A stretch of DNA of 64,000 nt from Dyadobacter sandarakinus (GCF_016894445.1 NZ_CP056775.1:5885001-5949000); one strand, 5' to 3'; positions 35,929-44,738 are shown, counted from the first letter of the stretch. Made by a program: numbers and translations. The notes: generated by a model not told the origin, from the sequence alone.

Positions 35929-36558
35929 TTAATATAAAATTTGGTAAAAGGAATAAAACAGGATGGGGTAGGCAGTGTGCCACAAATCGCGCAGGTTGCT
36001 GAGTGCCCGCTGAATGATGTTGCTGACAGACTGAGGATTGATAGAGAGAAGTCCGGCGATTTCGTCGGGACGGAGATTTTGGAAAAAGCGAAGGTAAATG
36101 ACCTCCTGCTGCCGGGCGGGAAGCTTATCGATGGCATTCCGGACCTGCCGGGTAAGTGCAATTTCGGTTTCGTCACCGATCAGCATGTCTTCGGATGAAA
36201 ACTCGGGATTGACGCTGTCGAAATGATCAGTCAGCTCCACCTCGCCCGACAATGGACGGATAGTCTTGATCATGCGGTGACGAAATGCTTTTACCAGGTA
36301 AAATTTTACATAGGGCGTGTCGCTGATTGAGTCCCTGTGCAGCCATAAATGCACGAGTAAATCCTGCAAAATATCCTCTACCAGTTGCAGATTAGGCGTA
36401 AACCGAAGGCCGTAATGCAGTAAAGTCCGGTAGTACCGCCTGGCAAGTTCAGTATATGCATTTTCGTCCCCCTGCCTGAAATAGGTCCAAAGTTCGGCAT
36501 CCCCGGTAAGTTTTGTAAAATCAGCCAAGATGTGGAGCAATGAAGGTAGAATAGTCAA
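35929..36558 (-). CDS. ECF-type RNA polymerase sigma factor
   Basis: 209 residues. Region 2 (ENAYTELARRYYRTLLHYGL, QLVEDILQDLLVHLW) and region 4 (LPARQQEVIYLRFFQNL, DEIAGLLSINPQSVSNIIQRAL) are clear, with the short linker of the ECF group. First gene of the leftward cluster sigma, fecR, susC, susD, isomerase; 87 bases separate it from fecR. It is expected to direct transcription of the glycan-uptake genes when FecR is triggered. Confidence 0.93.
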   Translation of the reverse strand: MTILPSLLHILADFTKLTGDAELWTYFRQGDENAYTELARRYYRTLLHYGLRFTPNLQLVEDILQDLLVHLWLHRDSISDTPYVKFYLVKAFRHRMIKTIRPLSGEVELTDHFDSVNPEFSSEDMLIGDETEIALTRQVRNAIDKLPARQQEVIYLRFFQNLRPDEIAGLLSINPQSVSNIIQRALSNLRDLWHTAYPILFYSFYQILY

Positions 36559-36669
36559 AAATAGGCAATGAAGCCCGTAATTGAAATTCTATTCTGCATT
36601 TAATTTAGATTGCAGAATATTATTAATGATTTTTCAGTAACATCTTCTAAGTTGGTTTTACAAAAATGC

Positions 36670-36703
36670 AAAAAGCCGGATCACCAAAGTGACCCGGCTT
36701 TTT
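36670..36703 (-). terminator. intrinsic terminator of the first fucosidase gene
   Basis: Stem AAAAAGCCGG (36670-36679) with CCGGCTTTTT (36694-36703), extended by a CAC/GTG inner pair; a T-run follows on the minus strand. It lies 18 bases past the stop codon at 36722 and is symmetric enough to work in both directions. Confidence 0.8.
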
Positions 36704-36721
36704 GGTCGGTTTTCGGGTATG

Positions 36722-38185
36722 TCACTCTGAATCTTTATACAACCCGAATTCACTCAGTGCGATACTCACGGGCGATTTGGTAATGCGGAGCCTTACCTTT
36801 TGTGCGGTTACGGGTACTTCCAGCTTTATGAGACGTTTGGCACCGATGCTGGTACCTTTGCATATTTCCTTCCAGGCATTATTCTCCCAGGTGTCCACGG
36901 CAAATTCCTCAATGCGCTGGCCAAGTTTAATGTATTCCTGCAGGCAAACTATATCGAATGTCGCAGCCTGGCCCAGGTCAATGATCACTTCGGGCGTTTT
37001 GAAGTCGTCGTCGGTTGCCCAGTAGGTTTCGGATTTGTTATCCAGCAGGTTTTTGGCGCTGTAAACGGAATTGTACCCGCGTACATTCACTGCTTTGGAC
37101 GTAGCTTTTGCCGCCAGGTTAATGGAAAATGTCTCACTCAGCCGGTTTCCGAAGGTTTTTAGTGCAGCTACGTCATCGGCATGCAGCTGGCCGCGGGTAT
37201 CAGGTGCCAGCCCCAAATCAAGTGCCGCGCCCCGGCCTACACTTTTCAGGTACAGATCGAAAAGCTTGTCGGGCGATTTTGGCTTTTCGTTGGGATGATA
37301 AAACCAACCTTTTCGCAATGGTACGTCACATTCGGCTGGTATCCAGAACTTCCCGCCCCGCGTTCCGCCGGGGTTTTCCGTTGCATTGGCCTGGCCGGGT
37401 ACCGCCACATTCTGTCCTTCCGACGGTTTGGGCGTCAGCGTGGCCCAGGAAGTTTCATTCACGCTGCCGTCTTCGTTGCCGGCCCACCGCACGTCCCAGC
37501 CAATGTCACTGAATATGTTGGCGCTGGGCTGCAGCTTGCGGGTAAGATTGGTCCAGGTGGAGTCCCACTGATAGTAAGTCGTATTGTCGATAGAGCGTTT
37601 TTCACGCGCGCCACCATAGTAGCCGTCACCCCCATTGGCACCATCGTGCCACGACATAAACAGCTCACCATAGTTGGTATACAGCTCCCGCAGTTGTTCG
37701 CGGTATATTTTCAGATATTCGGGCGTTCCGTACTTTGCATTATTACGGTCCCAGGGCGAGCAGTACACCCCGAATTTGAGGCCGTGCTTGCGTGCGGCGT
37801 CTGCAACTTCCCTTACCAGGTCACCTTTGCCGCCGCGGAACGGACTTTTGGTTATGTTGTAGTCGGTTGTTTTGGTCGGCCAGAGTGCAAAGCCGTCGTG
37901 ATGCTTGGCCACCAGTACAATGCCTTTCAGTCCGCCGGCTTTTGCAGCCAGTACAATCTGTTCTGCATTGAAATCCGATGGATTGAATGTTTTCGGGTCG
38001 GCATCCCCATAGCCCCATTCCTTGTTTTCAAAGGTAGTCGGGGTAAAGTGCATAATTCCGTAAACTTCCGTCTCATGCCACCCGATCTGCCTGGCTGCAG
38101 GCAGCGCGCCGTAAGGTTTGGGAGGAGATTGGGCGAAGGAAAGGGAGGCAGTTAGGAAGAATAAGCAGGTTAGTGGTTTGATCAT
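36722..38185 (-). CDS. GH29 alpha-L-fucosidase with C-terminal F5/8 type C domain
   Basis: 487 residues. Signal peptide 1-18 (ending SLSFAQ). GH29 barrel with WHETEVYGIMHFTPTTF, GIVLVAKHHDGFALWPTKTTDYN, HGLKFGVYCSPWDRN and WHDGANGGDG, which holds the likely nucleophile Asp. From about residue 350 a discoidin-like (F5/8 type C) module follows (LLDNKSETYWATDDDF, ending VRLRITKSPVSIALSEFGLY). It removes terminal alpha-L-fucose, in the periplasm or at the surface. Single gene with its own terminator, upstream of the sigma gene on the same strand. Confidence 0.93.
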   Translation of the reverse strand: MIKPLTCLFFLTASLSFAQSPPKPYGALPAARQIGWHETEVYGIMHFTPTTFENKEWGYGDADPKTFNPSDFNAEQIVLAAKAGGLKGIVLVAKHHDGFALWPTKTTDYNITKSPFRGGKGDLVREVADAARKHGLKFGVYCSPWDRNNAKYGTPEYLKIYREQLRELYTNYGELFMSWHDGANGGDGYYGGAREKRSIDNTTYYQWDSTWTNLTRKLQPSANIFSDIGWDVRWAGNEDGSVNETSWATLTPKPSEGQNVAVPGQANATENPGGTRGGKFWIPAECDVPLRKGWFYHPNEKPKSPDKLFDLYLKSVGRGAALDLGLAPDTRGQLHADDVAALKTFGNRLSETFSINLAAKATSKAVNVRGYNSVYSAKNLLDNKSETYWATDDDFKTPEVIIDLGQAATFDIVCLQEYIKLGQRIEEFAVDTWENNAWKEICKGTSIGAKRLIKLEVPVTAQKVRLRITKSPVSIALSEFGLYKDSE

Positions 38186-38350
38186 CTTTTATCAGGTAAG
38201 TAGGTAATTTGCACAGAGATGAAGCAGTGAAGATCGGCTTTTTTTAAAACAGTTGATCTATTTTTAAACCGCATCTTCATGCAGTATTTAATGAGGATAG
38301 GTCATGCCAGGCTTTCTTCACGATCATAACAAAATTCTTAATTTTATTGC

Positions 38351-38358
38351 TATTTTTG
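38351..38358 (+). promoter_or_regulatory. putative promoter of the RelE-type module, -7 box TATTTTTG
   Basis: Exact TAnnTTTG match 33 bases before the antitoxin ATG. No clear -33 TTTG box. The 206-bp gap 38186-38391 otherwise shows nothing recognisable. Confidence 0.45.
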
Positions 38359-38391
38359 ATATCAGATCAACGTTCTTAAACAACTTCATTT

Positions 38392-38679
38392 ATGTTCAAT
38401 ATCGTCGAAAACTATATGGAATTGAAAAAAAGCATGGGAACGTTGATTAACAAGTCAGGTTATAAAAATGCATATCTGGCAGAACAGATCGGTATGCCTG
38501 CACCCACTTTCAGTGTTAAGAAGCAGCGCGGGAGCTGGACGCCTTCTGAAATCAAGCAGATCCTCGATATTATAGACAGCGAAAAGCTCGAAGACTTCTT
38601 TCTGCTTGAATTGATGCGTGCCGAAAAAGATGAAACCATTTTACCCGTTGCGAACCTGAAAAAGGAAATGGGATGGTAG
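38392..38679 (+). CDS. XRE-like antitoxin of a RelE-type module
   Basis: 95 residues. The middle (AYLAEQIGMPAPTFSVKKQRGSW) looks like a short helix-turn-helix, followed by a helical C-terminal half. Its end overlaps the following toxin gene by 7 bases. This arrangement (antitoxin first, overlapping RelE/ParE-fold toxin) is the standard type II layout; the antitoxin probably represses its own promoter at 38351-38358. Confidence 0.75.
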   Translation: MFNIVENYMELKKSMGTLINKSGYKNAYLAEQIGMPAPTFSVKKQRGSWTPSEIKQILDIIDSEKLEDFFLLELMRAEKDETILPVANLKKEMGW

Positions 38680-38957
38680 TGAATTACGTTAAAAGGTTTC
38701 ATAAAGATCTTCGTAACGTTCCTTCCCATATCCAGGTAAAAGTTCTTGAAATGATGGAAAAACTTGCATCAGCTGAGAACCTGGAAACATCCGGCGTTGA
38801 TTACCGACGCATTGAAGGTCAGAAGGCCGGTGAAAACTACTATCGCATCCGCATTGGTGACTGGCGCGTAGGGATGGAATACATTCATCCCAATATTACA
38901 TTGCTCAGGGTACTGGTGCGGGGAAGTGTGTATCAGTCTTTCCCGCCCAAATCCTAG
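38673..38957 (+). CDS. RelE/ParE-fold toxin
   Basis: 94 residues. MVVNYVKRFHKDLRNVP at the N-terminus, IEGQKAGENYYRIRIGDWRVGMEY and a final LLRVLVRGSVYQSFPP are typical of the RelE/ParE superfamily, with the basic residues of ribosome-dependent mRNA interferases. Its 3' end overlaps the convergent fucosidase stop by 4 bases, so the module sits between two fucosidase genes without a spacer. Confidence 0.85.
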   Translation: MVVNYVKRFHKDLRNVPSHIQVKVLEMMEKLASAENLETSGVDYRRIEGQKAGENYYRIRIGDWRVGMEYIHPNITLLRVLVRGSVYQSFPPKS

Positions 38958-40369
38958 TCAATCACAAACAGATAAGCTGGCTGCACACCTGCCTCGGTGA
39001 TAACCTTGGCGGGTAGTTCAATGCCGCCATTCTTTACCTTCAATGCTTTTTTATTGCCTGCCAGCGTAATCCTGGTATTGGCCGTAAGCGCCAGGCCCTC
39101 GGGCTTCAATGTGGCAGGGAGCTTTTCATTTTCGTTGGCCAGGTAGAACGCGTAAGTCGTTTTTCCTTTTTGTGTATAGGCCCATTTGCCTTGCCGGTAG
39201 GGAGCCAGGGGTTTGGTTTCGTAAATGCCCGTTCCGTTCACATTTATCCATTTTCCGATTTCTTCCAGGCGCTGGTAAGCCTCCTTGTGCCAGGCTCCGT
39301 CGGGACCCGGGGCAATGTTAAGCAGCAGGTTACCACCTTTGGCCACGATATCCACCAGGGTATGAACCAGCTTGCGGGTTGATTTGAAATTCTCTTTCGG
39401 AATGTACGACCATGAGTCACCCATGGTCATGCACGATTCCCAGGGAATTGGCATGTGATGATCCGGGATCGACTGCTCCGGGGTCACGTAGTTTTCAAAC
39501 TCTCCCGTCACAGTCCTGTCCACGACCAGCAAACCGGGCTGGTGCGAGCGGGCCATTTTGGCAATGCGTGCCATATCAATGTCCTGATCATAAGGAATGG
39601 TTTTCTGCCAGCTGATATTCGGATCAATGGTGCTGAAAGGCCGGACCCAGCCACCATCAAGCCAAAGAATATCCACAGAGCCATAATCCGACATCAGCTC
39701 TTCAATCTGGTTATAAGTGAAATCCTTGAATTTGTTCCAAAGCTCGGGCCGCTTTTTGGGATCGTACGATACGTTGCGGTCTTTGGGCGGAAAGTATTTC
39801 CACCAGTAATATTCATTGTTCCAGTCCGGCTTCGAGAAGTAGGTGCCCGTCATGAATCCCTGGTTACGGAAAGCGGCAAGTACTTCCTTGGTAACGTTGC
39901 TTTTCGGATTGGACTTAAAAGGCGTGTTGGTGATCTTGTAATCGGTGTATTTGGAGTCGAACATGGCAAAGCCATCGTGGTGCTTGGTTGTAAACACCAC
40001 GTACTTCATGCCTGCATTCCTGGCGGCGGCTGCCCAGCGTTCGGGATCAAATTTGACCGGATTGAATTCTTTGGCAATACCTTCATAGGCTTTCTTGTAC
40101 TCGTACCAGTCATGCGCATGCGGTCCCCGGCGCTCGCACCAGCCTTCATCTTCCGGGCACAGCGACCACGATTCCACAATACCCCACTGGCTATACGTCC
40201 CCCAGTGCATCAGGAGACCAAACTTGATATCCTGCCATTTGGCGAGTTTTTGCTGCACCAGCGGGTCGGTAGGAGCTACATACTTGGAGTGATCCTGCTC
40301 TGCATGCTGCTGCGCAAACAAACGGGCCGATAGCAGCAGCCCGGCCATAAGGGTAAGTTTAAACTTCAT
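38954..40369 (-). CDS. GH29 alpha-L-fucosidase (second copy)
   Basis: 471 residues from the ATG at 40369 (MKFKLTLMAGLLLSARLFAQ), which gives a proper signal peptide; the frame extends to 40399. GH29 landmarks: GLLMHWGTYSQWG, YVVFTTKHHDGFAMFDSKYTDYK, and YGSVDILWLDGGW with the probable nucleophile Asp. No C-terminal discoidin domain; it ends with a short beta domain. It is 35 bases downstream of the glycosylasparaginase gene on the same strand, so the two are likely one transcript. It differs strongly from the fucosidase at 36722-38185, suggesting different linkages. Confidence 0.93.
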   Translation of the reverse strand: MKFKLTLMAGLLLSARLFAQQHAEQDHSKYVAPTDPLVQQKLAKWQDIKFGLLMHWGTYSQWGIVESWSLCPEDEGWCERRGPHAHDWYEYKKAYEGIAKEFNPVKFDPERWAAAARNAGMKYVVFTTKHHDGFAMFDSKYTDYKITNTPFKSNPKSNVTKEVLAAFRNQGFMTGTYFSKPDWNNEYYWWKYFPPKDRNVSYDPKKRPELWNKFKDFTYNQIEELMSDYGSVDILWLDGGWVRPFSTIDPNISWQKTIPYDQDIDMARIAKMARSHQPGLLVVDRTVTGEFENYVTPEQSIPDHHMPIPWESCMTMGDSWSYIPKENFKSTRKLVHTLVDIVAKGGNLLLNIAPGPDGAWHKEAYQRLEEIGKWINVNGTGIYETKPLAPYRQGKWAYTQKGKTTYAFYLANENEKLPATLKPEGLALTANTRITLAGNKKALKVKNGGIELPAKVITEAGVQPAYLFVID

Positions 40370-40404
40370 CTGGAAAAAAATAAAAGAAATTCCTGGCAAC
40401 CTGC

Positions 40405-41436
40405 TCAGGCAAAATAGCTCTCTGAATTGAAGACCTTGCCTTTACCGTCTTTTTGGGTCACGGTATAGTTAAAACCTTTCTGAACTGCATAGGCACCTAC
40501 TTCACCCTGCTTGTTGATGGCGATAAATCCGACCTGAAAATTCTTAGCCTTTTCGGGATCCCGTTTTACAATGCGTTCCACCGCTTTTTTGCAGGCCTGC
40601 CCGGGTGATAGTCCGTTGCGCATAAACTCCACCACCAGGTGCGTGCCGCAAACACGGATCACTTCCTCACCCTGACCCGAAGAGGTGGCCGCACCTACTT
40701 CATTATCTACAAAAAGACCTGCACCGATCACCGGTGAGTCGCCCACGCGGCCCCGCATTTTGAAACCCATACCGGAGGTAGTGCACATGCCCGATACATC
40801 TCCTTTGGCGTCCAGTGCAATCGTGCCCATCGTATCATGGTTGAAAGAGCCGTCTTCCAGCCGCATAGGAGCAAACGGGCCGTGACCTTTCGGATGCGAT
40901 TGCTGGCGCTCAATGTTCATGACCGGCTTGTACTCGGATTTGACCAGCCACTGCTTGTATGCCTTTTCCGCATCCGGGGAAAGCTTGCCTGATTCGAGCG
41001 GAAAACCATTGGCTATGGCAAACTGCTGCGCACCTTCGCCCACCAGAAATACGTGCGGCGTTGTTTCCATGATCTTTCTTGCCAGTGAAATAGGATGCTT
41101 GATGCGCTCCACAAAGGCGACGGAGCCGCAATTGGATTTTTCGTCCATGATGCAGGCGTCCAGCGTCACTCGGCCGTCGCGGTCGGGATTGCCGCCCAGT
41201 CCTACACAGCAGTTAATATCATTTTCAATGGCGATCGCCGCCTGCTCCACCGCATCAATAGCCTTTCCGCCTTTTTCAAGTACGGGCCATGCAGCACCGT
41301 TCGATATTTGTCCGCTGTCCCACGTGGACACGACGATGGGCATGTTCGCTGCTTTTTTGGGCAGCAACCCGCTGATTTTTCCAAAAGGAATCGCGAAAGC
41401 GGACAGGCGCAGAAAGGACCGGCGGTTTGATGTCAT
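40405..41436 (-). CDS. glycosylasparaginase (N4-(beta-GlcNAc)-L-asparaginase), exported
   Basis: 343 residues. Twin-arginine-like signal (SNRRSFLRLSAFAIPFG). Ntn-hydrolase of the asparaginase 2 family: the autocleavage site is GSFNHD|TMGTIALD with nucleophile Thr202, followed by GRVGDSPVIGAGLFVDN and ATSSGQGEEVIR. The N-terminal STWDSGQISNGAAW is the glycosylasparaginase rather than isoaspartyl-peptidase type. It cleaves GlcNAc-Asn, the last stub of N-glycan breakdown. First gene of a pair with a GH29 fucosidase. Confidence 0.9.
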   Translation of the reverse strand: MTSNRRSFLRLSAFAIPFGKISGLLPKKAANMPIVVSTWDSGQISNGAAWPVLEKGGKAIDAVEQAAIAIENDINCCVGLGGNPDRDGRVTLDACIMDEKSNCGSVAFVERIKHPISLARKIMETTPHVFLVGEGAQQFAIANGFPLESGKLSPDAEKAYKQWLVKSEYKPVMNIERQQSHPKGHGPFAPMRLEDGSFNHDTMGTIALDAKGDVSGMCTTSGMGFKMRGRVGDSPVIGAGLFVDNEVGAATSSGQGEEVIRVCGTHLVVEFMRNGLSPGQACKKAVERIVKRDPEKAKNFQVGFIAINKQGEVGAYAVQKGFNYTVTQKDGKGKVFNSESYFA

Positions 41437-41679
41437 GAGTGGATGAGGTTGGAAAGTTTTACCGGTACTTTTTCGGTAGCCAGGTATTTTTAAAATTTTT
41501 TCAAATATAGGGTTGTGCTTCTAAGTTGCCAATCAATAGAAGCAATATTTGGTACAATGTAGCAAACCGGAAATTTAAATCTATGATATTCGGATTTATG
41601 TTGATTTGTTTCTGCAAAGCTGTTTTGATAGCTGAGTTGGCAGTCATGAGTGTCTTTCCGGATTTTTGAAAAATAAATA

Positions 41680-42315
41680 ATGGTACTGGAAATCAGCAAC
41701 CTGCGCCAAAGGTATGGGAGCCGGGAAGTGTTATACATTCCTTCATGGCAGATCAGCACAGGCATTTACTGGATACAGGGTGAAAACGGAGCAGGCAAAT
41801 CGACGCTCTTTCGCACCCTGGCCGGCATGCTCCCTTTTACCGGTACCATCCTGCTTGAGCAGACTTTTAACCTTGCAACCAACCCGGTAGCATATCGGCT
41901 GCGGCTAAGCCTGGGCGAGGCCGAGCCGCTGTATCCTGCATTTCTTACTCCGGCCGACCTGCTCGCCTTTGTGGCAGAGGCACGTCAGAGCCCTGCGGGG
42001 CAGGTGGAGGAGCTCACGGGCGTGTTAGGTATCAACTATTTACAGCATCCATTTGGCAGCTGTTCCAGCGGGATGGTCAAAAAGGTATCGCTGGCACTGA
42101 GTTTTCTGGGCCGTCCGTCGGTCATTATCCTGGATGAGCCGTTGATCACGATTGATCAGGAAGCCAGAGCTGCGCTTTTTACCCTGATACGCGCTTACCA
42201 TGAGCAGGGTACTACTTTCCTGCTATCGTCGCACCAGTCGTTCCGGGACGAGGGCCTCGCCTTAACAGGCTCATACTCCTTGGCCAACAAAAACCTGGTT
42301 CCCGTATGCTTATGA
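41680..42315 (+). CDS. ABC transporter ATP-binding protein
   Basis: 211 residues. Walker A is GENGAGKST at about residues 32-40, signature-like CSSGMVKKVSLALSF near 125, Walker B VIILDEPL near 147 and a switch His in LLSSHQSF. The signature is degenerate (SSGM for SGGQ). The protein is short, as usual for two-gene exporters. It overlaps the following membrane-protein gene by 10 bases, its evident partner. The cargo is unknown. Confidence 0.88.
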   Translation: MVLEISNLRQRYGSREVLYIPSWQISTGIYWIQGENGAGKSTLFRTLAGMLPFTGTILLEQTFNLATNPVAYRLRLSLGEAEPLYPAFLTPADLLAFVAEARQSPAGQVEELTGVLGINYLQHPFGSCSSGMVKKVSLALSFLGRPSVIILDEPLITIDQEARAALFTLIRAYHEQGTTFLLSSHQSFRDEGLALTGSYSLANKNLVPVCL

Positions 42316-43379
42316 AAGTGCTGGTTACGGCCACTGTGCGCGAGTTTTTCAGACAAAAGTCCGGGTTCTTTTTTGTGGTGCTTGGGATTGTTTTCGGGTT
42401 TTTGAGAGCACAGGAGCATCAGGCACTGGCAATTTTCTTTCTGACGGACGCTTTCGGCATCTTCTATCTCGCCGGCGTCTGGCTTGCTTATACTCTCTTT
42501 TGCGCCCAGTTTGTGAACCAGCTCTGGCTGCGGCAGGAGTATGCTTTCATGTACCAGGCTGGCCTGCTGCCGTCGACGGTTCAGTGGGCGAGGCTTGCCG
42601 GAGCCGCTTTCGGATTGCTGATGCCTGTTTTCTTGTATGGCATTTACCTGCTTTTAACCGCATTCGCTCACGCACATTTCCGGTCCCTGGGGCTGGTAGC
42701 GGCTTGCTGGGTAGCAATGCTTGGTATCCTTACTGCCGCTGTGAAGTACCGCCTCGGACATCCGCACAGGGTGATGGAAAAAAGGGACGGCAGATCAAAA
42801 TTGCCTTTTCAAAGACCCGCCTCCTGGCCGGCCTGGACAATCGAATGGCTGTTTCTTGAAAAAGGAGTGACCCTGCTGCTGGGCAAGCTGGGCGCAATGC
42901 TGGTTTGTTCGGCAACCATGCTTTACTACGCTACCGACACGTACGATCTGCGGCTGCCTGCGGTTGGTATGGCGCTGGCTTACTTGCTCAATGCAGGTAT
43001 TTCGTTTGAGGTTTTTAAATGGGAGCAGGAAGTATGGTTGTGGACACGATCGCTGCCGGTAGCTGCTTACACCCGCTTTTTCAGGGTTGTGCTGGTACAT
43101 GCCGCATTGATCCTGCCGGAGTCGCTGATGATGCTGAGGAGTGAAAAACTTGTATTTACAGAAATATGCCAGCTCTACCTGCTGGGGCTGGGAGGGCTGG
43201 TGTTGCTGCACCTGTTCTTTTACAAAAAAAGAGGATTGCTGGAAGACTGCCTGCCCACGATACTTTTTGCATTCATTGCTGCCACCCTGCTGATCATGTA
43301 CCACATTCCGCCCTGGCTTCTGGCCGCCGCCATGCTGGTATTTGCAGGCTGGAAGTTCAGAAGCTGGTATAAAATATAG
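42306..43379 (+). CDS. multi-pass membrane protein, ABC permease partner
   Basis: 357 residues with about nine or ten hydrophobic segments spread over the whole length. No family motif recognised. The start (ATG at 42306, or the second ATG at 42312) overlaps the ATPase gene, so the pair forms one transporter. The first 20 residues are basic and then hydrophobic, typical of ABC-2-like permeases. Confidence 0.7.
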   Translation: MLMKVLVTATVREFFRQKSGFFFVVLGIVFGFLRAQEHQALAIFFLTDAFGIFYLAGVWLAYTLFCAQFVNQLWLRQEYAFMYQAGLLPSTVQWARLAGAAFGLLMPVFLYGIYLLLTAFAHAHFRSLGLVAACWVAMLGILTAAVKYRLGHPHRVMEKRDGRSKLPFQRPASWPAWTIEWLFLEKGVTLLLGKLGAMLVCSATMLYYATDTYDLRLPAVGMALAYLLNAGISFEVFKWEQEVWLWTRSLPVAAYTRFFRVVLVHAALILPESLMMLRSEKLVFTEICQLYLLGLGGLVLLHLFFYKKRGLLEDCLPTILFAFIAATLLIMYHIPPWLLAAAMLVFAGWKFRSWYKI

Positions 43380-43381
43380 AA

Positions 43382-43412
43382 GTGGGAGAAGGCAGCGCGT
43401 GCTTTCTCCCAC
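43382..43412 (-). terminator. hairpin between convergent genes, probable terminator
   Basis: Perfect 9-bp stem GTGGGAGAA (43382-43390) with TTCTCCCAC (43404-43412). On the minus strand it is followed by the T-rich TTCTATATTTTAT, so it most likely ends the SDR gene (stop at 43419). On the plus strand no T-run follows. Confidence 0.55.
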
Positions 43413-43418
43413 AAAGCG

Positions 43419-44132
43419 CTATTTGGAAGGCATGGTTGGCCGAACTTCGATCTTGCTCGGCAGGGTGCGTGCCGGCAGCTTGATCAGATCTGAAACAATG
43501 CGGCCGATATCTTCCGGCTGGATTTTCCAGGCATCTTTTTCTGATGGTGCGTGGTTGTTGAATTCCGTAGCGACGGAGCCCGGCATGATGGTGGTCACCT
43601 TGATACCCGCATTCCGGACGTCCATCATCATAGCCTGTGAAAAGCCTACTACGCCGAATTTACTCGCATTGTAGGCAGTGCCTTTTTCAAAGAAGTTGGT
43701 TCCTGCCAGACTGGAAATGGTGATGAAATAGCCCTTTGTTTCGGTCAGTGCGTCGACAGATGCTTTGGCACTGAAAAACACCCCGGTCAGGTTGATGTCG
43801 ATGGTTTCGCGCCATTGCTCGGGAGTAAGTTCCTGGATCGGTGCAAAGTGCCCCACACCTGCATTCGCTATGAAATAATCCAGCTGTCCCCAATGTTCAA
43901 TTACAGTTTGCACGGCCAGCTGCTGCGATTCAAAGCTTCTTACGTCCGACTCGATGCCGAGTGCATAACCCTCCCTGATCTGGTTGAGCCGGGCTGCGGC
44001 TTCTTCTGCATTTTGTTTAGAGCGGCTGGTTACCGCCACTTTAATGCCTTCGCTGATGAGTACTTCTGCAATTCCGTAGCCAATGCCTTTTGAACCGCCG
44101 GTAATGAGCGCGGTTTTTGTTGTCTCTGCCAT
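43419..44132 (-). CDS. short-chain dehydrogenase/reductase
   Basis: 237 residues from the ATG at 44132 (MAETTKTALITGGSKGIGYG); upstream codons have no similarity. Classical SDR: TGGSKGIG cofactor loop, IANAGVG, catalytic Ser in ISSLAG and the YNASKFG motif. An NAD(P)-dependent oxidoreductase; the substrate is not predictable. Its C-terminus IEVRPTMPSK is typical of a subfamily common in Bacteroidota. It converges on the ABC permease gene. Confidence 0.88.
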   Translation of the reverse strand: MAETTKTALITGGSKGIGYGIAEVLISEGIKVAVTSRSKQNAEEAAARLNQIREGYALGIESDVRSFESQQLAVQTVIEHWGQLDYFIANAGVGHFAPIQELTPEQWRETIDINLTGVFFSAKASVDALTETKGYFITISSLAGTNFFEKGTAYNASKFGVVGFSQAMMMDVRNAGIKVTTIMPGSVATEFNNHAPSEKDAWKIQPEDIGRIVSDLIKLPARTLPSKIEVRPTMPSK

Positions 44133-44220
44133 TTTCTTTTTGTTTTGGTATAAAAACAAAGAGCAGCGGAAACAGTCGTGCCACGAAATACTGCCCGGCA
44201 AAACGGACTATCCAAGCATA

Positions 44221-44481
44221 TCACCGGTCGTAATGGTACCGGCAGGCATATATCAGCAGGGAGTCGTTCTCGATTTTATAAACCAGGCGATGTTCCTGAT
44301 CAATCCGGCGGGACCAGTAGCCTTTGAAGTCAAACTTTAATGGTTCAGGTTTACCAATACCCTCAAATGGATGGCGCTGAATGTCTTTGATCAGATCGTT
44401 GATCCGTTTTGCCATCTTTTTGTCTTCTTCCTGCCAGGATTTATAGTCATCCCAGGCATTTTCGGAAAAAACGATTTTCAT
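44221..44481 (-). CDS. yoeB: YoeB-family mRNA interferase toxin
   Basis: 86 residues, the same length as the E. coli protein. Active-site residues are intact: Glu46, Arg65, His83 and Tyr84. It cuts mRNA in the ribosomal A site when not bound by antitoxin. It overlaps the antitoxin stop by 4 bases. It is a paralogue of the frameshifted toxin at 27944-28205. Confidence 0.93.
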   Translation of the reverse strand: MKIVFSENAWDDYKSWQEEDKKMAKRINDLIKDIQRHPFEGIGKPEPLKFDFKGYWSRRIDQEHRLVYKIENDSLLIYACRYHYDR

Positions 44482-44738
44482 TGCTCGGAAGGCAGCTCGT
44501 CCAGCGTAATTGTTTTTCCTGTATTCATCTGGCTTACAGACTCGTACAGCCGCTCAGCATTCTTCTTGGAGCTAAGTAAATGCATGGTTTCCAGCATGGA
44601 ATTGTATTCATCCAGGGAAATGACGACAGTACCTTTTCCTGTACCTCTCTTTACAATGAGCGTTTCATGATTTTCCTCCACCTCATCAAGAAACTTTTTT
44701 AATCCGTTTCTAAACTCGGTATAATTAGCTGCGATCAT
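44478..44738 (-). CDS. yefM: YefM/Phd-family antitoxin
   Basis: 86 residues. N-terminal Phd/YefM fold (AANYTEFRNGLKKFLDEVEENHETLIVKR broken here at natural motifs: ANYTEFRNGL, TLIVKRGTGKG, VVISLDEYNS), then a helical C-terminal half that neutralises YoeB. It leads the module and is expected to repress its own promoter through the AGTACT sites at 44758-44775. Confidence 0.92.
   Translation of the reverse strand: MIAANYTEFRNGLKKFLDEVEENHETLIVKRGTGKGTVVISLDEYNSMLETMHLLSSKKNAERLYESVSQMNTGKTITLDELPSEQ

Noticed and set aside
37181-38155. 324-codon plus-strand frame opposite the first fucosidase
   Set aside because: Shadow of the GH29 gene in the opposite strand; composition is Arg/Pro/His-rich and matches no family. 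The same holds for the 292-codon frame at 39455-40333.
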